Shown here in pieces: positions 40,476-52,500 of a DNA stretch of 64,000 bases. Source of the DNA: Prorocentrum cordatum (taxonomy: Eukaryota > Sar > Dinophyceae > Prorocentrales > Prorocentraceae). Each line of letters begins with the position of its first letter. Within the stretch, counting starts at the first letter, position 1. The notes under the pieces were generated by a model. That model was not told the origin of the DNA. It ran no database searches and was given only the letters and a program-made list of their open reading frames with translations. The stretch lies in assembly GCA_963575745.1 (NCBI GenBank), contig CAUYUJ010016487.1, positions 100,379 to 164,378 of the forward strand, given 5' to 3'. A program made the translations under genes and the position numbers.

Positions 40476-43290
40476 TCAAGCTCGAGGCCCAAGGCCAACA
40501 AGGAGCCGGAGGGGGGCAGCTTCGTCAACAAAGCAATCCTCGCATCCCCCGAACCCTACATCCCACGCGGGCGTGAGCGCTCGCGGCCGGGAGCGGGACC
40601 GAGCGAGCAAGCTGCCCATCGGCTCCGCCGAACAGGCGTCGCGGACCGCCGCTTTGAATCGCTCCGGCGTCTGCAACTTCGGCCGCGCGGTGGCGGACCG
40701 CGAAGCGCGCAGTAAAGCGCGTAGCGGCACGCTGCCCGAAGGGCGACGAGCTCTGGACGCGCGCGCGCGCGCCGCCCCTGCTCGCGCTGAGCTGGTGGAA
40801 GCGCGCAGGCCCAAGAAATTCAGAAGGCACTGGGAAGGCGTCGGCCGCGACAGACTACAATGCTCCTCGCACCACTGGCGGTAGTAGCTGCAACGGGCGC
40901 AGTGCATGATGCTTTCAACGCCCCAGGCGCAGCAGAAAGCGCAGCGTCCACTCTGCTGGAAACGCCGCGTGGTGACCCAACCGTTGAAGGCGGTGCGCAG
41001 GGCCGCGGCCATGACGCAGAGCGGCGCGAACGAACTCAGCGTCGCCATGCGCGACCGAAATCGCTGCACCGGCGCCCCGGGAACACCGTCAATATCCCAT
41101 TGGTCCAGGCGGCGGCGCATGAAGATGGCCGCTGGGGCTCGCAGGCGGCCGGCCACGAGGGCATTGTAGCGCACAGCCTGCCGCGTGGCCTTCATATGTT
41201 GCCGGGCCTCCTGCGTCGCAGACCGCGTGCAGGGGAGTTTTTGCGCCAGCTCGAGCTCGTGCGCGCCTTCCTCCGCGGCCTCAAGCACGAAGAGCATATT
41301 CGACTCCAGCCATCGCTCGAGGTGGACTGGCATAAACTCGCGAAGAGCTCAAGGCATGCGATTCCGGAGCTGGCGCGCCCATCTCCGCACTCGCAAGCCA
41401 CCCTGCTGGGCGTCCTCGTAATGACACACGCAAGCCGTAGCAGCGATCGACGCGCACTGGACGCCCATCAGCTCGCATGGGAAGCCGAGATCCCGGAGCT
41501 GAGTCAGAAACTCGGCGCTCGCCCATAGCCTAGGGGCAGGAAACAGCTCGGCGCAGGCCTTGGTTTCTGCGTTTGCGAAAGCAGCTGGCATGGGTCGGAG
41601 CTGCGCAACGAACACGACGACAGACGCAACGATATCTCCGAAGGCTTCGTGCGTGTGGGATACCCCCCTTGCCAAGAGCACCCCAAAGCTGGGCCCGGCC
41701 CGACATCTTTGCAAGCGGCGCCGTCCATGAGGCGCCCCCTGCGCCTAGCCCCAGGACCAATCCCAAATACTCGGCCAGGTCCTTGGCGGACATAGTGCCC
41801 CACTCCATGGCGTCGCGGGCAATGTCGGCCCGCAGCGCCAGCTCGTCGTAGGCGAGCAGCGGGACGAACACCGTCCTCTGGAAATTCCGGCGCAGATCAG
41901 AAACCCGCGCGTACTTGTCGAATAATTAAGCGGTGGAGCGTCGGCTGCTGGGCGAGAGCGCGCTCAGCGAAGATGACCAGGTCGTCGGCGTAGGCCCGGG
42001 TGAGCGCGGCCAGCAAGAGGCGTTGTAGGCAGCAGAGTAGTGGATCCGAGGCGACGTCGAGAAAGAGCGGCCACAGAGGGCACCTTTGTCGCACCCCTCG
42101 CGTGCGCCGAAAATCCACGCAGCGCGCGCCTTCACGACTACCTCGCACTTGTTGTCTTGGTAAAGCGCCTTTACAAAGCGGAGCAGCCGTGTAGGCCAGC
42201 CAAAATGCTCGAACAACGCATCATGAAGCCGTGCTCGACGGACGGGAACGCGGCGTCGAAGCGTCGAAGTCGAAGAGGAAGGCCGCGGACTCCGAGCCAG
42301 CGATGTAGTGTTCCGCGAACCCCTCGTCGAATTAAGTCCACCAGGTTGGCAAGCATCGATCGCCCTGGCAAGAACCCTCTCTGGGTCTTGGGGATATGGC
42401 GCGCGAGCGCATCCTCAATCACCATCCGCACATTATTGGCCACCAGGCGGCTGTCGTTATTGGTCACGTTCAGAAGACGGACCTTGTCGACCGCATGGAA
42501 AGGATCGTCCTCGGCCGTCGCTCTGGGGTGCCTTTCGGGATGAGGATTCGCTCGGGGTGCCTTTCGGTATTCATTGAGCCGGTGGAGGCCCTCTTCGCTG
42601 CAGGTGTCACTGAAAGCCTCAAACAGCACTTCCACGGCAAGCGATTCCACCTGCCGCCAAGCGAAGAAAGGGGAGGCCAACTGGGCCTGGCGAGGAAGTT
42701 CTTGAGCTCCGAATCGAGTCCCGTATGTGTTTCTTCTGGAGGCGGAACTGGCTGGCAGGGAAAGGGAGCCCGTTTTCTGAAGGTCGGTGGGCCGCTTTTT
42801 GAGCAAACCACTCTTCCAGCTTCGTTTCGTCGAAGCCGCGGCGCCGGAATACCTGCCCCCAGTGTTGCTCTAGATCCTCTGCCATATCTCCAGGCGCTGT
42901 CCGTTGCTCGCCACTCCTGTCCATGATGGAGTGATTAGTCTCGAAGATGCCTAGGCGAAATCGAAAGATCAGGCGAGTGTTGCGGGCCCTGGCCCGAGCG
43001 GGCTGGAGCTCGTTTGACCCATGGGGGTCGGCGTGAGTCTTGCCGCAATGCCCAGCTCGTCCAGGGCGTGGTCCTTCGCCAGCTCCACGGCGTGGGCGCG
43101 CACCTGCTGGAGCATGGCCGTCGCGTTGCCCACAAAGTCGTGAGGATTGGTCACGACGTCGTGAATCCTGGGGTATCGGTGCAGGCAGTTCGAGGCCTTC
43201 CCAGCAAACCCGCGCTCGAAGGCACGGATGAAGCGAAGAGTAGCTCCCAACCGATCCTCCAAGGTCTCCGCTGCTGGGCATCCCGAAAAC
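40476..43290 (-). pseudogene. Decayed Jockey-like LINE ORF2
   Basis: On minus, ORF2 is readable through several frames. From 43281 an upstream linker includes LEQHWGQVFRRRGFDETKLEEW. From about 42480 comes the RT start (VTNNDSRLVANNVRMVIEDA and QRGFLPGRSM), then a motif A-like FDAAFPSVEHGFM. In the frame of 42148-41897 are motif B (RGVRQRCPLWPLF) and motif C (RAYADDLVIF). A LAEYLGLVLGLG segment and a C-terminal GWVTTRRFQ region with a zinc motif (CAFCCAWGVESIMHCARC) end at 40476. The order is that of a LINE RT; the upstream endonuclease was not found. At least four frame breaks make it non-functional. Confidence 0.8.
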
Positions 43291-44640
43291 TCCCTCTCAG
43301 CTCTCCAGGTTCAGGGGTCTCAAGGGAAGATGCTGTTCGGGGCAACTTGTGAGGATGAGTTGACCGGGAGACGTTGATGTGATAGCCCAGCGCCCACCAA
43401 CACAATTTGAACAGAATGGTCATCCCCAACAGCAAATGAAAACGATCTTCGAGAGAATCACTTGTATCGCAAAAAAATACACATTTTGAATAATAACCAT
43501 CCGTAAGACCTCGAGAACCAAGCATCCCACCGCGGAGCCCGCATCCGCCACGCCCCCTGGGGACAATGTCAGACCGCTCGACCCCTCACTCTGATGGAAA
43601 GAAGGGAACACGTATCGGAGCACCGTTTGGCTAGGATGGAAGGTAATGGACAAACATGCAGGACGATAAAAACGTGTCCTATAAACCGAGCGCGGAAGCT
43701 GCTTTGACAGGCGACGCGCGCCAGGAATGGAAAACGCCGGCGGTGGCACCAACAGGAAGCTCTGTGCAAAAGAAACAGCCTACTGCAATCGATCGTCGTT
43801 CCCACTGTTTTCGCCCCCCCGCCCCCCGTCGACGACATCCGACGTCGTTTTTTTTGCACAGCGTGTCTCCTAACATGGATTACAGATACTGAGCATAGTT
43901 TGTTAGACCCCCATCCCCAGCGGCGTGGCATGGGCCCCACTGGCCGATTTACCCCCCTAGATGGGAAAATAAGCCGTTCCCTTCGGTTTTCGAGGGATGT
44001 ATCCCCAACTGTGGGGGAAATTTGATGGGGGCCTCAAAGGGAATGGGGATGGGGATGGGGGTCGGTTACACGATACTGAGATACCTAGATCGGGCGCTTA
44101 GGTGTCTGACCCGTGGGCCCGAGAAAGTGTCCATGAGCCATGTAGCCAGTGCCACCTCCTCTGGCGACGGAGCGCGCCGATCTGCGGGACCCACCGCGAA
44201 CCCACGCGCATGCATCCATGCTTTCGCCTGTTCTCCCCAATTCCGGACCCCCCGAGCCCAGGCATCCGACCGTGTGACTCTTCAGTGCGCGGCCCCGAGG
44301 AGGTCCCGACCCCTTTCCCGGGGGCCAGCTTTGCGCCTCGGATCCAGGTCTGCTGGCCCTTTGGGCCCGAGGCCGGGCGCGAGGCCCACGTCGAGGAAGC
44401 ACCGCCGGGATTAGAGAACTCGTACCGCCCGAGATATGGGAATCATGCGGTGAGGCGTCGCCTCGCCTCGACCGACTTTCTGACCAACATGTCTGACCAG
44501 AGCCCCGAGACGGGGCGCACTCTGACCAGAACTCCGAGGCGCATCCAGCCGTGGTGACGATGGTGTCCCAGCCAGGAGGCAACAAGAACGACATCACGTT
44601 ACCTTCTCCTCCGCTGAGCTTCGGCCCAACCGAAACGCGC
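43291..44640. other. Gap, no recognised gene
   Basis: 43380-43680 is clearly less GC-rich than its surroundings. A G-rich GGGGATGGGGATGGGGGT stretch lies at 44040-44060. ORFs at 44022-44560 have no motif. Confidence 0.45.
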
Positions 44641-44647
44641 GGTTGGG

Positions 44648-44680
44648 TTGGGCGCCGCCTTTCACCAAGTGCGCCAGACG
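44648..44680 (-). pseudogene. Tiny third copy of the GST-zeta exon end
   Basis: The minus strand reads AHLVKGGAQPN, matching the end of the GST-zeta-like exon at 54778. Only about 30 bp are shared, so this may be a residue of duplication. Confidence 0.3.
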
Positions 44681-44789
44681 TCGACCCCCCGAGGTCTCGA
44701 CAGTGTCCTGTGGACCAGCGAGGGCCCCCATGAGGTCGAACATTGGAATCCGGGAATTTCGGCCCCCTCGAGTGGGGCGGCGAAGCACC

Positions 44790-44855
44790 GCCTCTCACCG
44801 GGTGCACCGGCCTCGTCTCGAATGGCACGCCGTGGTGCTCGGAGGCACGGACTGC
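44790..44855 (-). pseudogene. Partial duplicate of GST-zeta-like exon
   Basis: On minus the frame reads [18 protein letters not shown], the same peptide with two substitutions as the exon at 54778-54903, but the upstream STCSWRVR part is missing. Together the two copies form direct repeats on both sides of the large LINE and its TCC tracts. Confidence 0.5.
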
Positions 44856-44867
44856 AACTCTGGACTT

Positions 44868-44950
44868 CCCTCCTCCTCCTCCTCCTCCTCCTCGTCCTTC
44901 TCCTCCTCCTCCTCCTCCTCCTCCTCCTCCTCCTCCTCCTCCTCCTCCCT
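44868..44950. repeat. (TCC)n microsatellite
   Basis: About 80 bp of TCC at the 5' side of the large LINE. Confidence 0.95.
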
Positions 44951-45179
44951 CCTCCCAGTCCTCGTAGTCGCCGTGACCTGCTCGAGGTGTTTGGGTGCAG
45001 GCCACAGTGGCCTGCGACACCTCCGCGGTCGCGCGACCACGGGCGCCGCCACGCCGCGCGGCCCCGATCAGGATCCGGCCTGGCACCGCCGCCGCCGCAA
45101 GGAGCGTGCCAACGCACGAGTGCTCCTGAGGCTGGGCGCGGCGGCAGGCCTACTGGACAAGCACCACAGCAGCGGCAGG

Positions 45180-46550
45180 ATGGCGCTGGGAGACCGTGCA
45201 TCGTCACGCTCGACAGGCCATACAGCAACCTGGCGCTGCTCCTTCGTGAAGTGCAGCCAGGACAACTTCGCGTCGAGAACGACATGCAGAGGCTGCGGAG
45301 CGCCCAAAGGAGGAGGAGGTGGTGGCCAGAAGGAAAAGGCCAAGCCCCCCTGGAGGAAGCGCTCTGCATCGGCAGACAGAGGAGGAGGCCACGGGCGAGG
45401 AGCTGCAGCAGGAGACCAAGGGGAGGCAGATGCAAGAGGGCCAGCGTCCTCGGGCAACATCGGCATCCTGCCCATGCTGCCGAACCAGGCGCAGCACCAC
45501 CCCAGCTGGCTCTCCGCCCCGCCGATCGCCGCAGGACTCAAGCGCCACAGGGAGTCCTTGCGCAAGGCGATGGTGGCAGCTGCGGAGGCGGTGAGGGCGA
45601 TCCGCAGCATGCCCCCTGAACAGGTCTCCCCGCAGCGCCTCAAGCAGGCGGAGAACGAATATGCGGCGCTCCACTGCCAGGTCATCCTCGCCAAGGACCC
45701 GACCACGCGCATGGAGAAGCAGGAGCAGTTCGTCAACAAGGCCAAGAAAGCGCTGTCGGCCGCCAAGGACGCCCAGTTTGCCGCAGAGCTGGCGGCGGAG
45801 GCATGCAAGGCGGAGACGGTCAAGGCCCAGAAGGAGTACCAGCACGCGCAGGAGTTCATGGCGCAGATGGCGCAGCTGGAGCACTGGTGCGCCTACCCGC
45901 CGCAGGGAGGAGCCCACGCCGCTGCGGAGCCAGCCGCGCACAAGTTCGCCAGTGACGCGGCGGTGCCGGACGACAGCGACGAGGAGATCGAGGACGCAGA
46001 CGACGACGGCTATGGAGGAGGCTCGTCAGGGCAGCAGCAGATGCCAGTGAGACCAGCATGGTCACATACTGGCACGGCCCAAGATCAGAACCGCGTGGCG
46101 AAGCTGGAGACACAGATGGGGTCCATGCAAGACACGCTGGGGCAGATCCTCGCAGCGCTCAATGGGCGCCCCCTCCAAGGCCAGCCATCGCAGGCCGCAG
46201 GAGCGGAGGATTTCCCCGCTCCAGGTGGAGGGAGGCTGCCCATCAGCCAGAAGAGCGCGAGCGCAGGCAAGGCAGCCAAGTCCCCAGCCAAGGCGTTTGC
46301 GGAGCCGCCGCCGCCAGGCCAGAGGAGGCTGGCCCTATCGTCTGGAGCAGCTGCCACGGACAGCGCAGAGGGAGCCGTCAAGGTCATGAAGGACGAGAAT
46401 GGAGACCCAGTTGTGGTTGAGGTGGCGGCAGCCCGCTCCCCACTGCAGGAGCTGCAGCAGTGCCAGGCACCGTCCGCTGCTGGCGAGAACGCCATGAGCG
46501 ACGTCAGAGGGGGGCAGCGGATGGACGCCAACGGGCGGCCGTTGGGCTAG
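45180..46550 (+). CDS. LINE ORF1 protein with RanBP2-type zinc finger (456 aa)
   Basis: ORF1 proteins bind the element RNA and form the ribonucleoprotein. I chose ATG 45180; the frame is open further upstream only through the leader and the TCC tract. Residues 18-40 form a RanBP2-type zinc finger (W18, C20, C25, N29, C36, C39), a module that binds single-stranded RNA. A basic, Gly-rich stretch follows. Around 140-250 is an Ala/Glu/Lys-rich region with coiled-coil character (LKQAENEYAALHCQVILAK and the following helices). An acidic patch (DDSDEEIEDADDD) precedes a second short helix (RVAKLETQMGSMQDTLGQIL). The C-terminus is unstructured. It stops at TAG 46548-46550, inside the start of the ORF2 frame. 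Confidence 0.75.
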   Translation: MALGDRASSRSTGHTATWRCSFVKCSQDNFASRTTCRGCGAPKGGGGGGQKEKAKPPWRKRSASADRGGGHGRGAAAGDQGEADARGPASSGNIGILPMLPNQAQHHPSWLSAPPIAAGLKRHRESLRKAMVAAAEAVRAIRSMPPEQVSPQRLKQAENEYAALHCQVILAKDPTTRMEKQEQFVNKAKKALSAAKDAQFAAELAAEACKAETVKAQKEYQHAQEFMAQMAQLEHWCAYPPQGGAHAAAEPAAHKFASDAAVPDDSDEEIEDADDDGYGGGSSGQQQMPVRPAWSHTGTAQDQNRVAKLETQMGSMQDTLGQILAALNGRPLQGQPSQAAGAEDFPAPGGGRLPISQKSASAGKAAKSPAKAFAEPPPPGQRRLALSSGAAATDSAEGAVKVMKDENGDPVVVEVAAARSPLQELQQCQAPSAAGENAMSDVRGGQRMDANGRPLG

Positions 46551-49500
46551 TTTACCCGGGCCAGCCCCCGCTACCGTCTTCAGCGGCGACGGAAGCGACA
46601 GGGGGGTGTGGCCCGGTAGACAGAGCCGCCACAACGTCTTCATCTTCAGAGGCGCAGCCAAGGAGTGGTGCTGACGCGCCAATTCCAGACACAGCAGCCG
46701 ACTTGGCAGTGCTGAGGGCAGCATGGCCAATCTCCATCGACAAGGGCTTCGTCGAGTATGGAGAGCAATACCTTCACAGCTCCACCAAGGGAGTACTGTC
46801 CAAGTGCACGCGTCTGCAGGGCGATTTTGTTCCAAGCCTGTTCGAGACGCTTCTCATCTACACGGATGGCTCGGGCGGCAGCACGCACGGTCATCTTCCG
46901 GGGCCGCCGGCCTGGGCATTCGTCGTGCTGGGCTACACGCACGACGACGAGTTCGTGCTCATCGGCACGATGGGCGATGCGATGCCGACGCTGGGGGAAC
47001 AGTTCAGCCAGCCGTCAGGCGCCGCAGAGATATGTGCGATGATTGCCGCGATCCTCTGGCTCCTGCAGCTCCAGGTGGCCGTGGACGAGACGGGCAAGCA
47101 CGCGCAGCTGCCAGTGATCAGCTTCTACACCGACAACAACTACGTGGTAGACATAGGGAGAGGAGGTGCCGCACTGGAGCACTACGCGCCGTACGCCAGC
47201 TTCCTGGACAGCATCGTCAAGGTGCTGAGACACAGCGCCGAGGACGTCCTCTGGTCGCACGTCGGCGGCCACACGGCGGACCCGTGGAACGAGCTCGCCG
47301 ACACCGTCGCCACGCTGGCCAGAGGCGGCCTCATCGCGTGGCCCAACGACTTCGACCTCTGGGAGCGCATGGAGCAGGTGCTGCCGCAGGCGCCCTGGCT
47401 GTGGCTCAGTGTTGCCCCTCAGGCCGAGAGACTCCAGTATCCGCTCCCGGGCCTCCCCGTCCCCGTCCTCGAGGCCCCGTCCCATGGCCTCCAGAGCTTT
47501 CTCCTGAAGCACCTGTCCCAGGGAGACATCGCCTCCCAGGGCGAGGGCCGAGGCAAAAGGGGGGGGGAGGGGCAACACAGCGCGCCACGGAAGCTACGGC
47601 TAGCAGTGGCCAATGTCCTGACGCTCGATCCCAGGAAGTCCAGGGTGAACAAGGGGAAAGCCTTCACAGGTGTCCTCATCCCAGGTAGGATGCAGTCCCT
47701 AGCGCAGCAGTTCGGGGACGCGGGCTACCACCTGGTCGGCACGCTCGAGACCAGGGTCCCTGCCGAGTCCGTCGTGAGAGTGGGCCACTACATGGTGCTC
47801 CACACTGCTGCCGAAGAAGGAGGACGCTTCGGGGTCTCGCTGTGGATCAACACGGTGGGCCGGCTTGGCGAGGACGGCCCCACCCTGCAGGAGCAGCACG
47901 TGGCGATCGTGCACAAGGGGCCCACCCGCCTGCTGGTGTGCATCAGGGCCCCCTTCCTCAACTGCGACATCCTGGTCGGACATGCCCCACACAGCCACAG
48001 GCCCCCAGGGGAGATCAGGGACTGGTGGGAGCACACCCAAAGGATCGTCGACAAGAGGCCCGACCCCAGCCCGTGGCTCTTCTCCCTGGTCGATGCCAAC
48101 GCCCAGGTGGGATCGGTCCCCACGGTCGGCATCGGGGAGTACGGAGCGCAGAAGGAGAACCTCCCAGGGGCCTGCCTCCGCAAGTACGTCAAGCGCACAG
48201 ACTCCTGCCTGCCTTCCACGCTGGCCCATTCCAGGAACAATGTCTATGCCACGTGGACTCCATCGAGGGCCAAGTCCGCTGAGGACGGCAAGCGCATAGA
48301 TTACATCGCGGTACCACAGGAGCTGCTACAGCATGTGGGCGAACAAGGGGTCAACGACAACATCGAGCTGGCGGTCTCCCACAAGGACCACGCAGTGGTG
48401 GACCTGGAGGTGCAGCTCCCGCAGGGCAAAGACGGGGAAAGACCGCCCAGGTGGCAGCGCCCCAAGGTGGACAAGACCAAGCTCACCACGTTCTCTTGCC
48501 AAGTGAGGTTCGACGAGCTGATGGGGCAGGTACAGCACCCGGCAGCGAACGTACACCCCAACGATCACGCCGACTACCTCGACAGCCAGGTCTTGAAGGC
48601 TGCAGAGGAAGCCTTTCCGCTGGAGCCCAAGGCGCCGAAGCCGACATGGGAGTCGCCAGCCACGCAGGACCTCTGCCATGTCAGGGCGCTGCTCCTAAGG
48701 ACCACAAGGAGGGCCAGGAACCGCCTGGGGCACATCATGCTGGTGGTCACGATGGCGGCGTGGGCCAACTGCAGCGGCCAGGGGATGTGGCACAACCTGA
48801 GGACAGCACAATGGCAGGCATCGTCTAGACGCAGGGTCACGTGTGACAAGGTCATGGAACCATGCCGCACGGCGCTGCAAGACTACCGGCAGGTGCAGGA
48901 CTTCTCGGCCATGGTCATGGGCCAGCAGCACCCGGCAAAGTTAAAGAAGCAAGGAAGAAGAGCGGCGCAGTACCCCCAGGGCCACACCTCGAAGCGCGTG
49001 TCCTTCAACGAGGTGCCCGACCTCGACAACCCAGCCGTAGCAGGGGACGTCCAGGGTACTACAGCATGGGCACGATGGCCAACGGCTACTTGCAGCGCAG
49101 CCATCGACCCGCCGCTCCCGTGGGACGACTGCGAGGACAACAGCGACCTGGAGGAGCCAGACAGGCCCCGAGGCCCCCACGCCGAGGGCTACGCGGGGCA
49201 CGCTGGCGGCAGATGGTGTCTGGGCCAGAGTGAAGGCATGCTGCAACCCAATCACGACGAGCTCTTGTTAAGTCAAGCCGTCGGGGAAGCATCGGACAAC
49301 CTGAGACGGACCAACACCAGAAGCAGCCAAGCACCCGCAGTACAGCAAGGCGAAGCTCAGCAGCCTGCGGACATGTGCGACCAGCCGTGGGAGGACGCAA
49401 TCGACGAGGAGGAAGACTTGAGGGAGCACATGGAGGAGCGCTCCACCTACTGGGTCTACAACCTTGCGGAGGCGGAGGGCAGCCACAGATCTTGGAAGCT

Positions 49501-52500
49501 GTGGTGTGCACCCGTCGTCAAACGTCTACTTCGGCGGCATCCTGAGAGGCTACGTGCCATCCAGGACACCAGGGACGGCGAGGCCAAGCACATCGACCGC
49601 ATCGCAGAGGATATCTGCGAGGCCGCGTGGAGCAACACAGCGGATCGCAGGGCCGGCATTATCAACTGGATCTGGTGGCAGGATAGCCAGGGCGAGCATG
49701 ACAGCAGGGACAGGCTGGTGGCGGAGCACTGGCGCACCCTGGACAACATACGGGCCGAGTTTCGTGGAGTACTTGGAAGGCGGGCTCCGCCTGAAGGCAC
49801 AAGAAGAAGGCGCAGGCTTGAACCAGACCCTCCAGCAGGCGCAGGTGCTGACCAGCGGCGACGTGAAGCTGATGAAGGCAGCCATGTTTTGCCGAAGTCA
49901 GAGCGGGACGCCTCGGTGCGCCTCGAGCCGAGAGCGTCCCAAGTCGTCGCCACTAGTTCGCCGGACGCCTCGAATGGCCACGCTTTGCCAAGGTCAGAAC
50001 CGGCAGCCTCGGTGCTCCTCGAGCCGAGTGCCGCCTCACGCGTCGCCACGCTGCCGGATCAAAACAAGCAGTCCAGCAAGAGAGGCACCTACAGCCTGCA
50101 GCCCAAGCTACAGAGGCCCGACGGACACCTGTTCCACGAGCGCATGGCGGTCAGCCCGACCCAGACGCTCATCAAGGCCTTGAAGGAGGTGGGGGACGAC
50201 TGGGAGACACTGCTGCCGACCCTCTACTGGATGGCGAACATAATCCAGACCAAGACTGAGGCTCTGAGCCAGTGGTGCTGGAAGCTGGTGGGAGCAGACA
50301 TCCTAGCCTCCCACCGCCAAGATGCTCGTGATCAGTACCATCGCATCGCAGGAGACATACGCGACGCATGGGACAAGAGGCAAACGGACGTAGCGTTTGC
50401 ACGGCTGAGGGGAATGGGCATTGGCTCTCAGAAGCGCATGATGAACAAGTGTCTCCCGTCGGTCAAGCTCCTCGACGGCACGTACGCCACATCGCAGGCC
50501 CAGATGGGGAACAGGTGGCTCCAGCACTTCAGCCTGGTTGAGTTCGCGGCGGACGTTCCGATCGTGGACCTCCACAAGCTCATGCAGGCGCAGTTTGAGA
50601 AGGGAAGCCTGATGCCAGACGTACTCGACCCCAGCTGCATCCCGACGTTGGCGGACATGGAGCGTGCGATGAAGATCACAAAGGACTCAGCGCCAGGGGT
50701 CGACGGCCTGATGGGGAAGCTCTTCCGCACACAGCCGAAAACACTGGCGGCGGCTTACCACCCACTGGCAACCAAGTTTGCCTGCACAGGCGTGGAGCCG
50801 GTACAATGGAAAGGAGGCTTCTACAGACACCACCACAAGAAAAAGCAGGCCGAAGAGTGCGGCAACCACAGGTGCTTCGCGGTCACCGCCATGGTGGGCA
50901 AAAGGGTGAGGCACTTCTACAGGTCAAAGGTGGCGGAGTACCTGCCACAAGCAGTTGGAGACCGCCAATTCGGAGGCGTCAGGCGCAGAGGCACCCAGCA
51001 TGCGTCTGTGGTCACCAGGATGCTGCAGTCAGCGGCGTCCGCCAACATGCTGTCCTTCGCGGCTATCTTCATGGACGTCAAGAACGCGTTCTACTCCATG
51101 GTCAGGGAGCTGGTGCTGCGCACGCCCATGGCCAAGGCAGACAAGGACGCGATCGCCGAGTCCACGGCCGTCCCGCCCACGGCCCTGGAGATCCTGAAGA
51201 AGAAGCTGGAGGAGGAGATGCCGCTGCTCCACCGTACGGAGGCCAGTGAGCATCTCAAGGCATTGGTCGAGGAGCAGTACACGGCCTCATGGTTCGTCTG
51301 CGAGAGCTCAGACCACGTGGCCCTGGGTACCAAGTCCTCGATCCCAGGCCAACCCCTCGCCGACCAGATCTACGAGATCGCCATGGCGGAGGCCATCAGG
51401 ATCTCAGAGGCGAGGATCGAGGAGGAGGGCTACGGCATCTTCGTCACAGGAGCCAACGTACGCTCGCTGGCGCAGCAGCTCGACAGCGACCTCGACTTCG
51501 AGAAGATACCAGGCCACAGCGTGGCCTTTGCGGACGACGGCACATTCTCCTTCATCGGCAAGGCTGAGGAGGCGATGGATGCGGTGGCGGTCATCGCGGG
51601 CATCGTCTTGGACACCTTCGCGGAGTTCGGCCTCGTCCTCAACCTTGACCCTGGCAAATCGGAGGTGCTCTTTGCCTTCGCAGGCCAAGGGGCGAAGGGA
51701 GCGAGGAGGACCCTATGGCATGAGTGCCATGGAAGGGTCAAGCTCAGGTCGAAGCACTACGAGGGAGCCGTCATCCACGCAGTGCACAACCACGTGGCGC
51801 TGGGGACGGTCATCGACGACCATGGCGCGGTGTACCCAGAGCTCTACCGCCGCGCAGCCACCACTACAGCCGCTCTCAGGAAGCTGAGAGAAAAGGTCTT
51901 CCGCAGCCACCAGCTGGACCTGCCTACCAAGATGGTATTCGCAGACGCCCTGGTATGCTCGTCGAGATGCTTCTCACAAGGCAGCTGGCCAGGACTCACG
52001 AGGGCGGAGGCCAAGTATCACCACGCCATGGTCATGGCAGTCTACAGGGCGGCGGCGGGGAAGAAGTTCGCCACCAAGGAGGACGGGGAGCTGGACCTCG
52101 ACGCCTACCCAGAGGCGGAAGATGAGGCACTGCTCGCCAAGGTGGGAAGGGCTCGGCCGGAGGACCTGCTGAGAGTAGCAAGGCTAAGGCTGTTCGGCGA
52201 ACTACTGCAAGCAGGACCACCCCTCGCTTTCGCGACGATGGCCCAGCTCCTCCTGCGGCCCCAGCACGCCAAGAGGCAGTCCTGGCCGCAGATGCTAATG
52301 GGGGACCTCCGCTGGCTGCAAGGCTACTCGGCGGACCTGCATGACCTCCCGGATCCCAGTGATGAGCTGAGGCCTTGGGAGATGATGATCATACGCTCGC
52401 ACTCCTCGTGGAAGTACAGGCTCAACGACACGCTCAAGGCGGCGGCAGCACAGCTGAGCAGAGGTCACGCGGCGCGCATGGCAGAGACGCGCTTCTTCGC

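Noticed and set aside
40465-40480. GGCTCAAG as a second spliced-leader remnant
   Set aside because: Only eight bases match, the preceding bases do not, and no cDNA-like ORF follows on that strand.
44643-45179. N-terminal extension of LINE ORF1 upstream of 45180
   Set aside because: It starts with a non-ATG codon and reads through the GST-zeta fragment and the poly-Ser TCC microsatellite. The first ATG just before the zinc finger is a better start.
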